Below, in pieces: positions 48,786-59,281 of a DNA stretch of 64,000 bases. The notes beneath the pieces were generated by a model. It was given only the letters and a program-made list of their open reading frames with translations, had not been told where the DNA came from and did not search any database. The DNA is from Zygnema cylindricum. Taxonomy: Eukaryota; Streptophyta; Zygnematophyceae; Zygnematales; Zygnemataceae. Position 1 is the first letter of the stretch, and the number at the start of each line of letters is the position of its first letter. Location: NCBI GenBank assembly GCA_037447655.1, contig JBBHKE010002842.1, forward strand, positions 1 to 64,000, written 5' to 3'. A program made the translations under genes and the position numbers.

Positions 48786-50710
48786 TGGGGGAGATTGTCT
48801 AAGCTGACTACACTAGTTGTGGTGGTGACTGATTCGGATGGAGCATTTTTTGTGGGATTTTACATTGTGGCTGGGAAGGGAGGAAATGACAAGGGTCAAA
48901 GTAAAGCTGAGAAGGTGGGGCTCCAGCGGTAGAAAAATTAAACAAAATGACAACCGAGCGTTGGGTCGGTACCAATCGACACTTCATCACACGAAGTTTT
49001 TCGTTCATGATCCAAGCTTGGGGTTTGTGTCGACTAATGTTTAATCTCACCAAAATTCTCGACGAAGTATTCGAGCTTTGAGTTGAATTCGATCGGCGAT
49101 CTATTGCACAAACTTTTTCGCTGCTGTAACATTGTGTTTGCAAGCATTTAATATGGAGGGGAGCTTTAGAACTTTTAGTTGGAGCCCGTCCAAATCAGTC
49201 GCAGTGCACAAAAAATAAAACGTCACTTGCAGGAGAAATTCTCATATATGGTTCAAATAATCCGAATAGTCAAAATGCTGGAAAAATCTCGGATATATGG
49301 CTACCTTTGCCCTTCTATTAAACATTTTTTTTCATCGTTTTCGGAGTACAACAACTTTTGATTTTATCATGTACCATCGGCAGGTTTTCCACGAAGTGGA
49401 ATAAATTTTTTGTCTCACTCCCATCGCTCCCTCCGTACCTTTTTTCCTTAAGTACCAACCAGAACTGTATACCAGTTATAATCACAGCAGCTGGAATGCT
49501 TGCTGATGTGGAATCTATCAAAATTAGGGTTCCACACTGGCTAAACACTTTTAAAGTTGTACAATTAATTAACTTTAAATTTTGGCAGTAAAGGGATCTA
49601 TGAGTAAATTCCACTCTAAAAACTGTAAAGTTAAGAGAAGTTTCAATTTTGGTGGCAAGTCAAATAAACGCTTTGCACCTCGTCAAAACCAGTATATGAA
49701 ACGTTGATTTATACTGTGAAAAGTGTACAAAACGTTACTGAAGACGAAGGTAAGAACCGCATTATACCCACTTATTAAAATTAATATAATTGTTTGCGAA
49801 TTTTGACACAGAAAGTAATTTCTTTTGCTTCTCTTTTCTGCACTCAATGTATAGTTTCCTCACCAGATAGGACTTCCAAGTCTTCATCGTTGTTTTTCTT
49901 AATTTGTCGTTTTAATGACACGATTGATGAAAAGAGTGGTATTTTTTGGAATTGTAATATTTTTTTCATTTTTTGGGATAGTAACTTTGACATTTTTGTG
50001 ACTGAAATGTGAAGTTTTGGATGGAATGTTTTTTCAACTACTATTAATGTTTTCTTAATTGTCTTTTTGCAGGAAACAAAGAAAAGGGGAGTGTCAGAAA
50101 TCAGAAATCGACTTTAAAGGCTTCAACTCTATTATTGCACAAATTCTTTTTCATTTAAATTGTTTGGTCTGTTTTAATAGAAAAATGAGGTTGTTTGCAC
50201 ATATTAATTTTCTGATGGAATAGTGATGTCTATTTTAACGGAAAAGCTGCTCACACAAATTAAATTTTCACTTAAAATAGTGATGTTTGCTTTTACAAAA
50301 AAGGAAATATTCGAACAGAGAAAAAGCAGTGTACAGGTAGACAGGGAGATTAAGGAAGTTTTCCTTTAAGACAAAGTGGAATCAAATTGATTCCATTTTT
50401 CTAAAACATTTTTTTTTTTCCTCTATTACTGAGGGAAAATCTGTAACCTTAAATTGACTCTTTAAAAAAAAACCCTTCAACTTTTTTTCTTTAAATTAGA
50501 TATGACTCGCCTGTTTCGTTTCAGTTTACTCATGCCTATATCGGGTATTTGACAGCTTCCTGTTTTTTAAAATTGCTATTTGGGTATTTGCAAACTCAGT
50601 CCAAATATTTATCCCCTTCGCAAATAAGTGGATAAAAATTTATTATCTATTATTTAATAAGTCGTAAATCTTTGATCATGCAGCAGCCTACTTATATTAT
50701 ATATTGGTGG
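48786..50710. other. Intergenic, no gene recognised
   Basis: AT-rich with many poly-T runs. Short frames carry no recognisable domain. Confidence 0.4.
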
Positions 50711-50719
50711 TAGTATACA

Positions 50720-51180
50720 TCTGTATGTCTTAGATATAAAAGTCAAAACCAGTAATATAGAAGTTAAATCCAGTTAAGTAGAGGTTGAAACTGATAACAT
50801 AAAAGTAAATGCCAATAATACAAAAGTTGAAGCCAAAAATGTAAAATAGAAATCGAACAAATAGCCAAAAACTTGAGAGGCTGAACCAATAATCTAAAAG
50901 TTGAAACAAACAATATAAGGTAGAAGTTGAAGCCGGTTTTATTGGAAGGACATAATGAAAGAACCAATAACAAAAACAACCGATACAGCCATTTTTTAGA
51001 AGTTAAAACTAATCATAAAAGAAATAAAAACCAGTGGTATAAAAGCTGAAATTGACAATATAGGAGCTAAATGCAATAAAGTAGTAGGTAAACCAATAAT
51101 GCAGAATTTGAGACCAAGAAATTAAACTTTTAACTAGCGTTGTAGAAGTTAAAACTGATACGACAACAATACATTAAGAA
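50720..51180. repeat. Degenerate tandem repeat, period about 21-25 bp
   Basis: Repeated variants of aagttgaagccaataatata (for example near 50,760, 50,828, 50,900, 51,040 and 51,140). Units vary in length and sequence, suggesting an old array. Confidence 0.7.
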
Positions 51181-51477
51181 CAATATAGAATATAATAATC
51201 CTGGAGTTGAAAGGACGGGCTCGGAATGTTGGAAACCTAAAATTACTTGGATCACAAAAAAAAAAAATGGAAATTATGAGTTTGACATTGGTTGAGCTTA
51301 TGCACAATTTATATAGTACGTCCGAGTTCTTGAGTGCACGTTTCTTACTGGAAAGTGAAAACAAGGCGACCGACTTTTTTGGTCAACGGAAAATGTGAGA
51401 ATCCAATGTTCAATTTTCAGTTTTGTCAATACTTTCTTTCCCACTAAAATGGAAAAATGACCACCGACAAAGTTAGC

Positions 51478-51545
51478 AGTACACTGCGCACCGTTATTAG
51501 CGTTCAAGTTTTGGTACACCGCCAATCGCTATTAGCGTGTAGGTT
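51478..51545. mobile_element. Two same-direction TA/CACCG-type terminal motifs
   Basis: tacactgcgcaccgttatta and tacaccgccaatcgctatta lie 36 bp apart in the same orientation, as remnants of nested insertions. Confidence 0.5.
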
Positions 51546-51735
51546 TGATTAGCGTATACTATTATTTAGCGTGGTGTACGCTAATTGGGAATTTGGAAAT
51601 TTTGGAAGAAATCGATTACTCTAATTAGGAATTAGGGCTATTTTCAACACTATTCATAATTTCTCGCAAGTAAAATTCGTGACCGAATTAGTGTTATGAA
51701 CTCTAATAAACGATGGGCACAGGGCATCGCTGTTA

Positions 51736-52685
51736 GGGTACGTCCCCATGTAATCTGTACTTTGATGAAGTGTTTTGGACTGTAGTGAATATTCTCCGTA
51801 CTACTTTGAAGCGCGTCCCTATTTGCGAAAATGAAATCGGAACTTTGAAATGTGACGGTTGTAGACGTAGGTACAACTTGTGACGAATTGAAGCCGACTA
51901 CGAAACTTCCGACGATTAGTGACGCCAACCAAAACAGCGAAAGTGGTAGAAATCTAGATTTTTGTGAAATTGTAGATGTTTAGGGTTTGGTGACATTGTG
52001 ACGTCATGCTCACTTGTGACAACGTCGACGTCACTGATTCAATAACTTTCCGCCATGTTTTCCCGATTTCGTTTTTTCTACATTTCTCACTCGATTTGCC
52101 GTTACAAAAAAAACCTAAAAATTGTCAAAAAATATATTTTTAAAATATCTTTCATTTTATACCAATATTATCCTGTCTCATTCTAAATAGTGTGAGATAA
52201 ACGCGATAGTGTGAGAGGGAGAGGGGAGAGGTGACGAGGGCACAAAATATTGCAAAGGACCCCATGAATGAAAGTGGAGGTCCGAGACCCCTGCAATTTT
52301 TTCCCATACATGCGCCTGACAGGCACGGAAAAAAATAGAGAGGACTCTCCCTCGTCCTAAAATTTTCCCACTCTTGTAGCGCGTGCGTGGGTCATTTTTC
52401 ATTCGCTGTTTGGGCGGTACTTTAACTAAAATCACCCCCTCCATGTGATTTTGGATGAAGTTCTTTTTTGGGCTGGATTCTCTTGCCCGAGGGTCGAAAA
52501 GGGTAAAACGCCAAAATGCGTTCACATGACGACAAACACGTCGTACATCCAAAGTATGAATTGACGTTCACCCTACTTTGGTAAAAATGATTTTCTCGTA
52601 CGGCTAAAGTTTTTGTCAAAGTTCCTTGGAATTTAGGGCAAAAAGACAGAGAAAAGTAGATACTTTAATACATGGGGACGTACCC
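51736..52685. mobile_element. Harbinger-like MITE, ~950 bp, flanked by TTA
   Basis: Left end TTA|GGGTACGTCCCCATGTA and right end TACATGGGGACGTACCC|TTA are perfect inverted repeats, with a 3-bp TTA duplication typical of PIF/Harbinger elements. The interior has no transposase; the minus-strand frame at 52,178-52,552 has no recognisable domain. Confidence 0.82.
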
Positions 52686-52689
52686 TTAG

Positions 52690-52840
52690 TTTTATGTTTT
52701 ATTCGCCACTAAGAAACATCTTTACACATGTGTCCAATTTTGTTGTAGACAGCCAAGGTGATAAGTGCGGATTTTACCTTTCAATTTCAACCGTCAAATT
52801 AACAATTTGACAAAGTTGTCGTAAGTGGTGAAAAAAATAT
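52690..52840. mobile_element. Internal fragment of a TA/CACCG-family MITE
   Basis: 'cgccactaagaaacatcttt' at one side and 'aagtggtgaaaaaaatatta' at the other, inverted as in the intact copies, but without clear termini. Confidence 0.5.
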
Positions 52841-53100
52841 TAACACTCTTACTCCGACGCAATTTTATATTGGCCAACTGGATGAACCAAATGTTTTCCC
52901 CACTAGCGTGGTTCATATTTCACCATTCACAGCTCGGCGCGTGGCGTAAGAGCAGCAAAACCCTAAAAAATACGAGAAAAACAAAAACTTTCGAGAACAT
53001 TTTTAATGTTTACTTGAGTATTACTGTGTGTTGGACCGTATTCAGTTTGTCACAATATATTGTGACATATCGTGTATCCAATCGCATACATGTTCGCCCA

Positions 53101-53139
53101 CCTCTCAATGGAGTCCCATCCTCTCAATGGAGTCCCACC
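53101..53139. repeat. 20-bp tandem duplication
   Basis: cctctcaatggagtcccatc is followed directly by a second near-identical copy. Confidence 0.8.
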
Positions 53140-53163
53140 GAATCTGTCTGACATGATTAGTAC

Positions 53164-53428
53164 CATAGTTCAAAAGTAGGTGAAAGTAGGCCCATACATT
53201 ATGCCTATTGTATGCAAAATATACAATATGACCTTAAGACTCATATTGTATTGGTCGCAAAATGAAAAAAAAAGTAACAAGGCTGAGTTGCGTATCGTTC
53301 GATAGAGAATTAAACGTCATCGGACGGTCGCTGATCAAAGTAGCGATCTAAGAAGATCACATGAAAAGCTCATAACACAACTTGCGCCTACCAAAGGCCT
53401 ACCATAAGACGCCTAGCTTTGGACTATG
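53164..53428. mobile_element. hAT-like MITE with 8-bp target duplication ATTAGTAC
   Basis: Inverted ends CATAGTTCAAAAGTAGG and (reverse complement) CATAGTCCAAAGCTAGG are flanked on both sides by ATTAGTAC (53,156-53,163 and 53,429-53,436). An 8-bp duplication fits hAT elements. It shares interior sequence with 56,149-56,454 in inverted orientation. Confidence 0.85.
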
Positions 53429-53438
53429 ATTAGTACAG

Positions 53439-53530
53439 TACACCGTGTATCGCTATTAGTGTTAACGTTTTTGTCGCAACTTAAAACATATTTCCTTCGT
53501 ACACACTTGTCGGATAAACGATACACAAAA
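53439..53530. mobile_element. Truncated TA/CACCG-family MITE
   Basis: Starts TACACCGTGTATCGCTATTA with the family interior, then jumps to an inverted end (aaacgatacaca) after about 75 bp. Confidence 0.6.
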
Positions 53531-54039
53531 TGTTGCAAAACTTCCACTCGGCTTCAATTTCACAGGACCACCCGCACGTGGAACACTTTGTATCACTTCG
53601 CAATATTTGTAAGTCACATTGTCGACGTGGAGGCATTGCAAATGTTTAGGGTTTGTGACATTTTGACGTCGAGCACGTCACGCTCAACTATGACAACGCC
53701 GACGTCACAAATTTAAAAGTTCGGCCATGGTTTCCATAACGTTTTTTTTTCCTACACTTTGTATCGCGGGTAAGACTGTATTTCGAGGCATAAGCAATTT
53801 TTCAACAGGTGTACCAACAATAAATGTTTGTATTTTTGACCCAAACTGTTGGTGGGTGTAGTGTGGAGCGAAACCAATATATCACTATAACATAAGTTGT
53901 GCTGAAACAATGTCGACACATTTATACAAATTTTTCATAATATGAGGGAAAAGAATTAAAGAAAGAGGGAAACTATGGAGGGGGGAAATGAGTGAATGAA
54001 TAAGAGTTGGCAAAAAGGCAAGAGGTCAAACTCTACAAC

Positions 54040-54735
54040 ATGGAAACATCTTTAAACTTTACATGTACTAAAGTTTGTCGTCTAGCGCGATGCAGTTTGT
54101 CGTCGAGAGCATTTCAACCCACTTCGCGTCCATTCACCTCATCTTTAAACTTTATATAAACTCACCTCGTGAGGTGATTTTAAATAAAGTTCCATGAGGT
54201 GAGCGAATAGGCATTTGTTGTTGCATGTGTTGGACGTTTTTGACATTTTTTTGTGCACGTAGCACCAAAAAAAAAACCCTGTGCACGTTTTTAGCTTGTG
54301 CGTAGTGTTTTCCGTGCGCTGATTTCCGTATAGGGCTCGTCTCTCTCAACACATGCGTATTCACACATACGACGTAGGAAAAACATTGGGCACTTGTCGC
54401 CATGTGGGAAGACAAAAAAAGAAACCGCATTTATGTGCGGTAGCGAATGGTATTTTAGGGTTTCAACACGTCGACAATGTGGCGTACGGACATTACAAAG
54501 TCACATAAACTGTAAAGCTTGCGGAGAGACGCCTCAAATTGAAGTCGAGTGGAAGTTTTGCCTCATTTTGTGTACCACTTCATCTGTCACATTGTTTTGT
54601 ACACTTCTACGTAAGTCACTTTTTTAAGTAACAAGGTATTAGCGCTTACACCCGAATGCTCTGAAAGTTGTACGGAGAATCTTCGCTAAAAAACAAAGTA
54701 ACAAGACTAAGTTTCGATTTCATCCGAAAGTACCC
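54040..54735. mobile_element. Harbinger-like element, left end not found
   Basis: The interior (tttgtcgtct, then ttcaacccactt and gtgattttaaat) parallels the 57,726-58,505 element. The right end is TACCC followed by TTA at 54,736-54,738. Confidence 0.5.
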
Positions 54736-54865
54736 TTAGGGCACTTTCCCATGTAACCAAAACTTAGTCTTGTTACTTTGTTTTTTAGCGAAGATTCGGC
54801 GTACAACTTTCAGAGCATTCGGGTGTAAACGCTAATAACTTGTTTCTTAAAAAAGTGACAAGCGT
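54609..54865. repeat. ~257-bp imperfect palindrome centred on TTA at 54,737
   Basis: Position 54,609+n pairs with 54,865-n without gaps. The inner 21 to 25 bases of each side are diverged, and the outer ~100 are nearly identical (e.g. gttacacccgaatgctctga-type blocks, aacaaagtaacaagactaag). The centre CCC-TTA-GGG is two Harbinger-like ends sharing one TTA. Similarity may continue to ~54,593 and ~54,881. Confidence 0.85.
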
Positions 54866-54884
54866 AGACATGTACGAAATATAT

Positions 54885-55035
54885 GACTGTGTTGTTGATC
54901 CGACGGTTTCGAATGAAAGGTAAGATCTCACCTTCAGATTGGCGGTCTCCAATAGAAAATAAGGCATGTGTGCACATGGAAAAGACGTTTTAAGTGGCAA
55001 AAAAAACATTAACACTAATAACGATACACGGCCTA
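54885..55035. mobile_element. TA/CACCG-family MITE, left end missing
   Basis: Contains 'agattggcggtctcca' and 'gttttaagtggcaaaaaaa' of the family and ends cgatacacggccta. The left part is replaced by the palindrome arm. Confidence 0.6.
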
Positions 55036-55835
55036 CCCTACCTTTGGCCGAAGGTTCTAAAAGCAAGCGATGCTTCACACGTGTGAAGGGGGCACAAGGG
55101 TGGGCCTCCCATTTCTCGTGCCAACGTACACCGCGTACCGCTATTAGTGTAAAGAAAAAATTAGTTAAAAGGAACAAATTAATTTGTTAATTCTATTTTG
55201 GGGTTCAAGGGCATAACGCTAACAAAACATGAAAGCTACAATATTGTACTGTACTGTAATTACTAATTTGTACATCTTAAAGTATATATTTTATTTCCAA
55301 GAACGCGATGGTAATACCATCAAAGTACAAAACATGATTTCACTAACAAGTATTGATGACCAATAAAGGTTAAAGAACAAAATCCTAAAGGACTGAAAAC
55401 ACAACAAAAATGCGTTAAAAGCCTAAGAGGAAAGAAAGAAAGCAAGTACAACAAAACTAACCTATTGAAAGAATACAAACTAACCTAGACGCTAAAACCT
55501 CAAACTATGCCCAACTAAAGATAAAAACTATGGATATCGTCTATATGCGTCGGGCATATGTTGATTTGTACATCTACACTGATTTGGATACACATTCCCA
55601 TAGTGTAACCACTACAGTATAGCCCGTGTTCACACAGTTGACATTTGAACATGCGAGAACAAGTTTGCGTGATTTTCCCATGTTTTTATTACCAGGAACC
55701 ACTTTTAGTGCGATTTCCCTGTCACGCCACTGCCACTTTCCCGTCTCGACCCCGTTATCTGACACTCTTTGTCTTTTTTTCTATGTTTGTACAAATACCG
55801 AGCAGTTTTAGTACCGACTGGCACATTTTGTCCAC
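55036..55835. other. Intergenic, no gene recognised
   Basis: A single inward terminus (tacaccgcgtaccgctatta) lies near 55,127 without a partner. Confidence 0.4.
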
Positions 55836-56051
55836 TACACCGCGATTCGTTATTAGTGTCAAAGTCACTAATTTGGGTTCTTAAATTTTTTTTTTTCCGC
55901 AATTAGTATACATGATTTTCGAAAATAAATTAGCAACGCTATTTAAGGACGTGGACCATAATCTGCCACGTCTCTCGCACTAAATTAGAATAAATAACAC
56001 TATTTTTTGTACGCTATTTAAACTTTGACACTAATAACGATTCGCTGTGTA
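55836..56051. mobile_element. MITE, TA/CACCG family, ~216-bp copy
   Basis: TACACCGCGATTCGTTATTA at the left and its inverse (taataacgattcgctgtgta) at the right; the interior is similar to both ends of the 29,762 copy, so it looks like an internally deleted derivative. Confidence 0.8.
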
Positions 56052-56148
56052 CACTATTTCATAACTGCCCAAATTAGTGTCATGGACACTTATTAAACCG
56101 CACCTATACGAATGTGAAGGAAAAAATATAATTATTAAGGGTCTAAAT

Positions 56149-56454
56149 CATAGTTTAAAAGTAGGCGTTTTTATGGTAGGCCTTTGGTCGGCGCCTTTAT
56201 CGTAAGTTGTGTTATGGGCTTTTCATGTGATCTTCTTAGATCACTAATTTGATCAGCGACCGTCCGATCGTCCGAATCTGACGGTGTAAATAAAAGTTTT
56301 TGGTCCGAATGTTTTAATTGGTCCAATATTTGGTCCGAATGTTTTAATTGGTCCGAATAGGTCCGAATACAATATGGGTCTTAAGGTCATATTGTATGTT
56401 TTGCGTACAATAGGCATATTGTATGGGCCTACTTTCACCTACTTTTGAACTATG
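56149..56454. mobile_element. hAT-like MITE with 8-bp target duplication GTCTAAAT
   Basis: Inverted ends CATAGTTTAAAAGTAGGCG and (reverse complement) CATAGTTCAAAAGTAGGTG, flanked by GTCTAAAT at 56,141-56,148 and 56,455-56,462. Contains a tandem duplication of ggtccgaatgttttaattgg. Confidence 0.88.
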
Positions 56455-56462
56455 GTCTAAAT

Positions 56463-57722
56463 TTAGGGGCGCTGCATTAGTGATATCAACGCTAATAGCA
56501 ACTCAGCGTGTAGTTCTCCGACACCCGTATTCAGGCATCCAAAATTTGTGTGACAAATGTGTCTTACTATAAATTTTGTGACTTTCCCCCAATGTTCATC
56601 ATCCTATCGCATACAACTGTCTCACTTGAGTCTTGACCATCGTAAGAAAATTATGAAGTGACACGCGATTGGCCCGATGGCCCCCAGCTCTAAAATTATT
56701 GCAAACTTTGTCGGCGGTCACTTTTCCATTTTAGTGGCAATGAAATTTTGAAATTCTTGACAAAATGGAGTCGTGCGTTCTGACAATTTGCGTGGACCAT
56801 TTAGTCGGTCGAGGTCTTTCTACCTTCGGGCAAAAACTTGCAATCATTAGTTATTACGCACTACAGTGTACGGCATAGTAGTGGAGTGTGTACCTCTCTA
56901 CTACAGGCCAAAAGTGTCAGAGGCAGGACAACATTGAGCTGAATCTATAGACCTATCAATCTTTTGTGCAGCTGTACGGTATCCAATCACGTTACTACCA
57001 TGCCCTTTAGACGCAATCGAACCTCAGTCTTTATCTGCGTATGGTACGGAAACTATTTAATACGAAAGACCGCAATAAATAAAATTCGCAAATCTGATAC
57101 CGTACCGTGCTGGTCAATTCAAAATCGTACAGATTGTAGAGTACAATTGTCAACATCCTGGGCCTGCGCTTGGAGCCTTGTCTTAACACGCCACGTCACT
57201 AAAAGTACCAGCATACATAACACCACGTGGCACTTACCAACGTCCAAAAGACGAAAATATTTAGTTATTTCCATACTGTCCGCAGTTCAGTTTTAGACCG
57301 CGTTTTCCCTTTCGACTACAACGCGGTCTGGCTCAAAAAGCCATTGCTTGGTTCACACAAAAAAAAAAACATGAAGATGAGAGGTGCACGAGGATGCAAA
57401 ATTTTCCTCAAAATTAGTCACACGAGCAATGCGAGAAATATTGACATTTTGCTAATGTCCTTTGATTTGTCTCTAGCGGAAGTAATAATTCATAGCGAGG
57501 TGTCATTATAGTAATTCATGATTTAAGACGTAAATGAAAATTTGGAAAGAGCACATCGCAAATGCAAAAATTTACAGCATCCAAATGCAGAGGGAAGAAT
57601 AGGACAAAGTTTTAATGATTGTGTTCAACCTAAGGGCGCTCCATGCTACCTTTGTTTTCGGATAGCAAGTGAGGTGGCGCCTGTACTGTAGCTCTTCTTT
57701 TTGTTCAGTAAAGGAATTGGAG
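56463..57722. other. Intergenic, no gene recognised
   Basis: One unpaired TA/CACCG-type terminus (aacgctaatagcaactcagc) near 56,490. The short frames are not recognisable. Confidence 0.4.
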
Positions 57723-57725
57723 TTA

Positions 57726-58505
57726 GGGTGTGTCCCCATGTACATAAGTAAGGGATTTTTTCTGTCGTTTTGCCGTAAAACTTAGCGCCGTACTGCCTAA
57801 GTTGCAACCATACGAAGGAATCGCAAATTTGTAGAGTACAATTTGCGTCATCCTTGAACTTAGGATGTACGAAAATTTGTCGTCTTGTGCTTTTCGACCC
57901 ACTTCTACGACAAAAAACGTCATCTTCAAACCTTTGTTTAAAACACATGCGCGATGTGATTTAAAATTAGGTTTTTTCGATAGACAAATAGGAACATTTT
58001 TTCGCACGTACCTTAAATTTTGAAAAAAATCCTACGATTTCCAAGGACAAATAAAAGTACATAGTTCGTTATGTTTTGTCCGTTTGCGCTATAATAAGAC
58101 GAAAAGAAGTACACAATTTGTTTGACTTTGTCTGTTTTCGTCCAGTACGGATTTTTTATTTGCAGGGGTCTTCAAATTCCGATGCCATTTCACCTCGAGC
58201 GGACAGGCGACGCGAAGGGCAAATCGCATCTTCTTCAACCGTGAAACTGCCAGGTTGGAATGCGGTACGTCTACAATGTCACTGTGAGACATGCGACATC
58301 ACAAAGCTGTTCCAAAAAATATCGTGCGACCACAGATTGTAGACGTTGACAACCGTCACAGGTATTGTCGACGTATACAATTGTCACAAGCGTAAGTTGC
58401 GATTTCGTCCTTACAGACATAGGGACACTTGAAAGCCGGGTCCGGCGGATCCGCGCTAAAATACAAAGTAAGTTCGCTAAGTTACAAGTACATGGGGACA
58501 TACCC
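57726..58505. mobile_element. Harbinger-like MITE, ~780 bp, flanked by TTA
   Basis: TTA|GGGTGTGTCCCCATGTA and TACATGGGGACATACCC|TTA. Same termini as the 51,736 element with two differences; no transposase. Confidence 0.82.
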
Positions 58506-59060
58506 TTAGTATTTAAGCTTATCGTGTATTTTTCGACGCCCAGCAAAAAACAAATATTATTTACGGCCCAGATGAATTTGGCTTAATCGGACGGTTCCTT
58601 TGTCACATGCTCAGATAAGTAAATGTGAATCAATCCCACTAGCTAGTCTGAAAACAAATCTAGATCGTAGATGGGTTGTACGGCCGGATGTTGAAATTTA
58701 GAAATCATAGAGTTGACTGACGAATCGAGTTGCTTGAATAGTGAAATATTTCTCCGGCTGTCTTTGGAGAAAGTGGCTGCAATTTTGACCGTATCGCCAA
58801 TATGGCCGAAAAATTAATTCCCAAAGGTGGTCAAAAAAGATCCACAAGTAAATGTTAGTATGTGGGTAATTATGGGCTATAATTGTTGAAGCTTATTAAC
58901 AAGGAGGCTGGGAGGATTATCAGGGGCTCCTTCTCAAAGCTCAAGCTCTCAGCATTAAGACTGATTTTTTTTTTGGTTAACTTTGTTCCATATTGTTTAG
59001 ATTAGCGCCTAATAATCTGGCTTTCTTCCTATACTTTTTCTTGAATCATGGTTCGCTAAC

Positions 59061-59281
59061 TACACCGTGTATCGTTCTATTAGTGTTAATATTTTTTTCG
59101 CCACTTAAAACATCTGTTCTCCGTACACACTTTTCCGATTTTTATATGGAGACCGCCAATCGAAAGATGAGAATCTTGGCTTTCAATTGCAACCGTCAGA
59201 TCCATAATCCAAAAATAGTGTACGAAGAAAATGTTTTAAGTGGCAGAAAAGATATTAACATTAATAACAATACACGGTGTA
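59061..59281. mobile_element. MITE, TA/CACCG family, ~221-bp copy
   Basis: TACACCGTGTATCG at the left, cgataca-type inverse (aataacaatacacggtgta) at the right, with the family interior in which 'gatttttatatggagaccgccaa' is inverted relative to 18,267. Ends abut TA. Confidence 0.8.

Noticed and set aside
52178-52552. Possible transposase frame inside the Harbinger-like element
   Set aside because: No DDE or Myb-like motif; the element looks non-autonomous.
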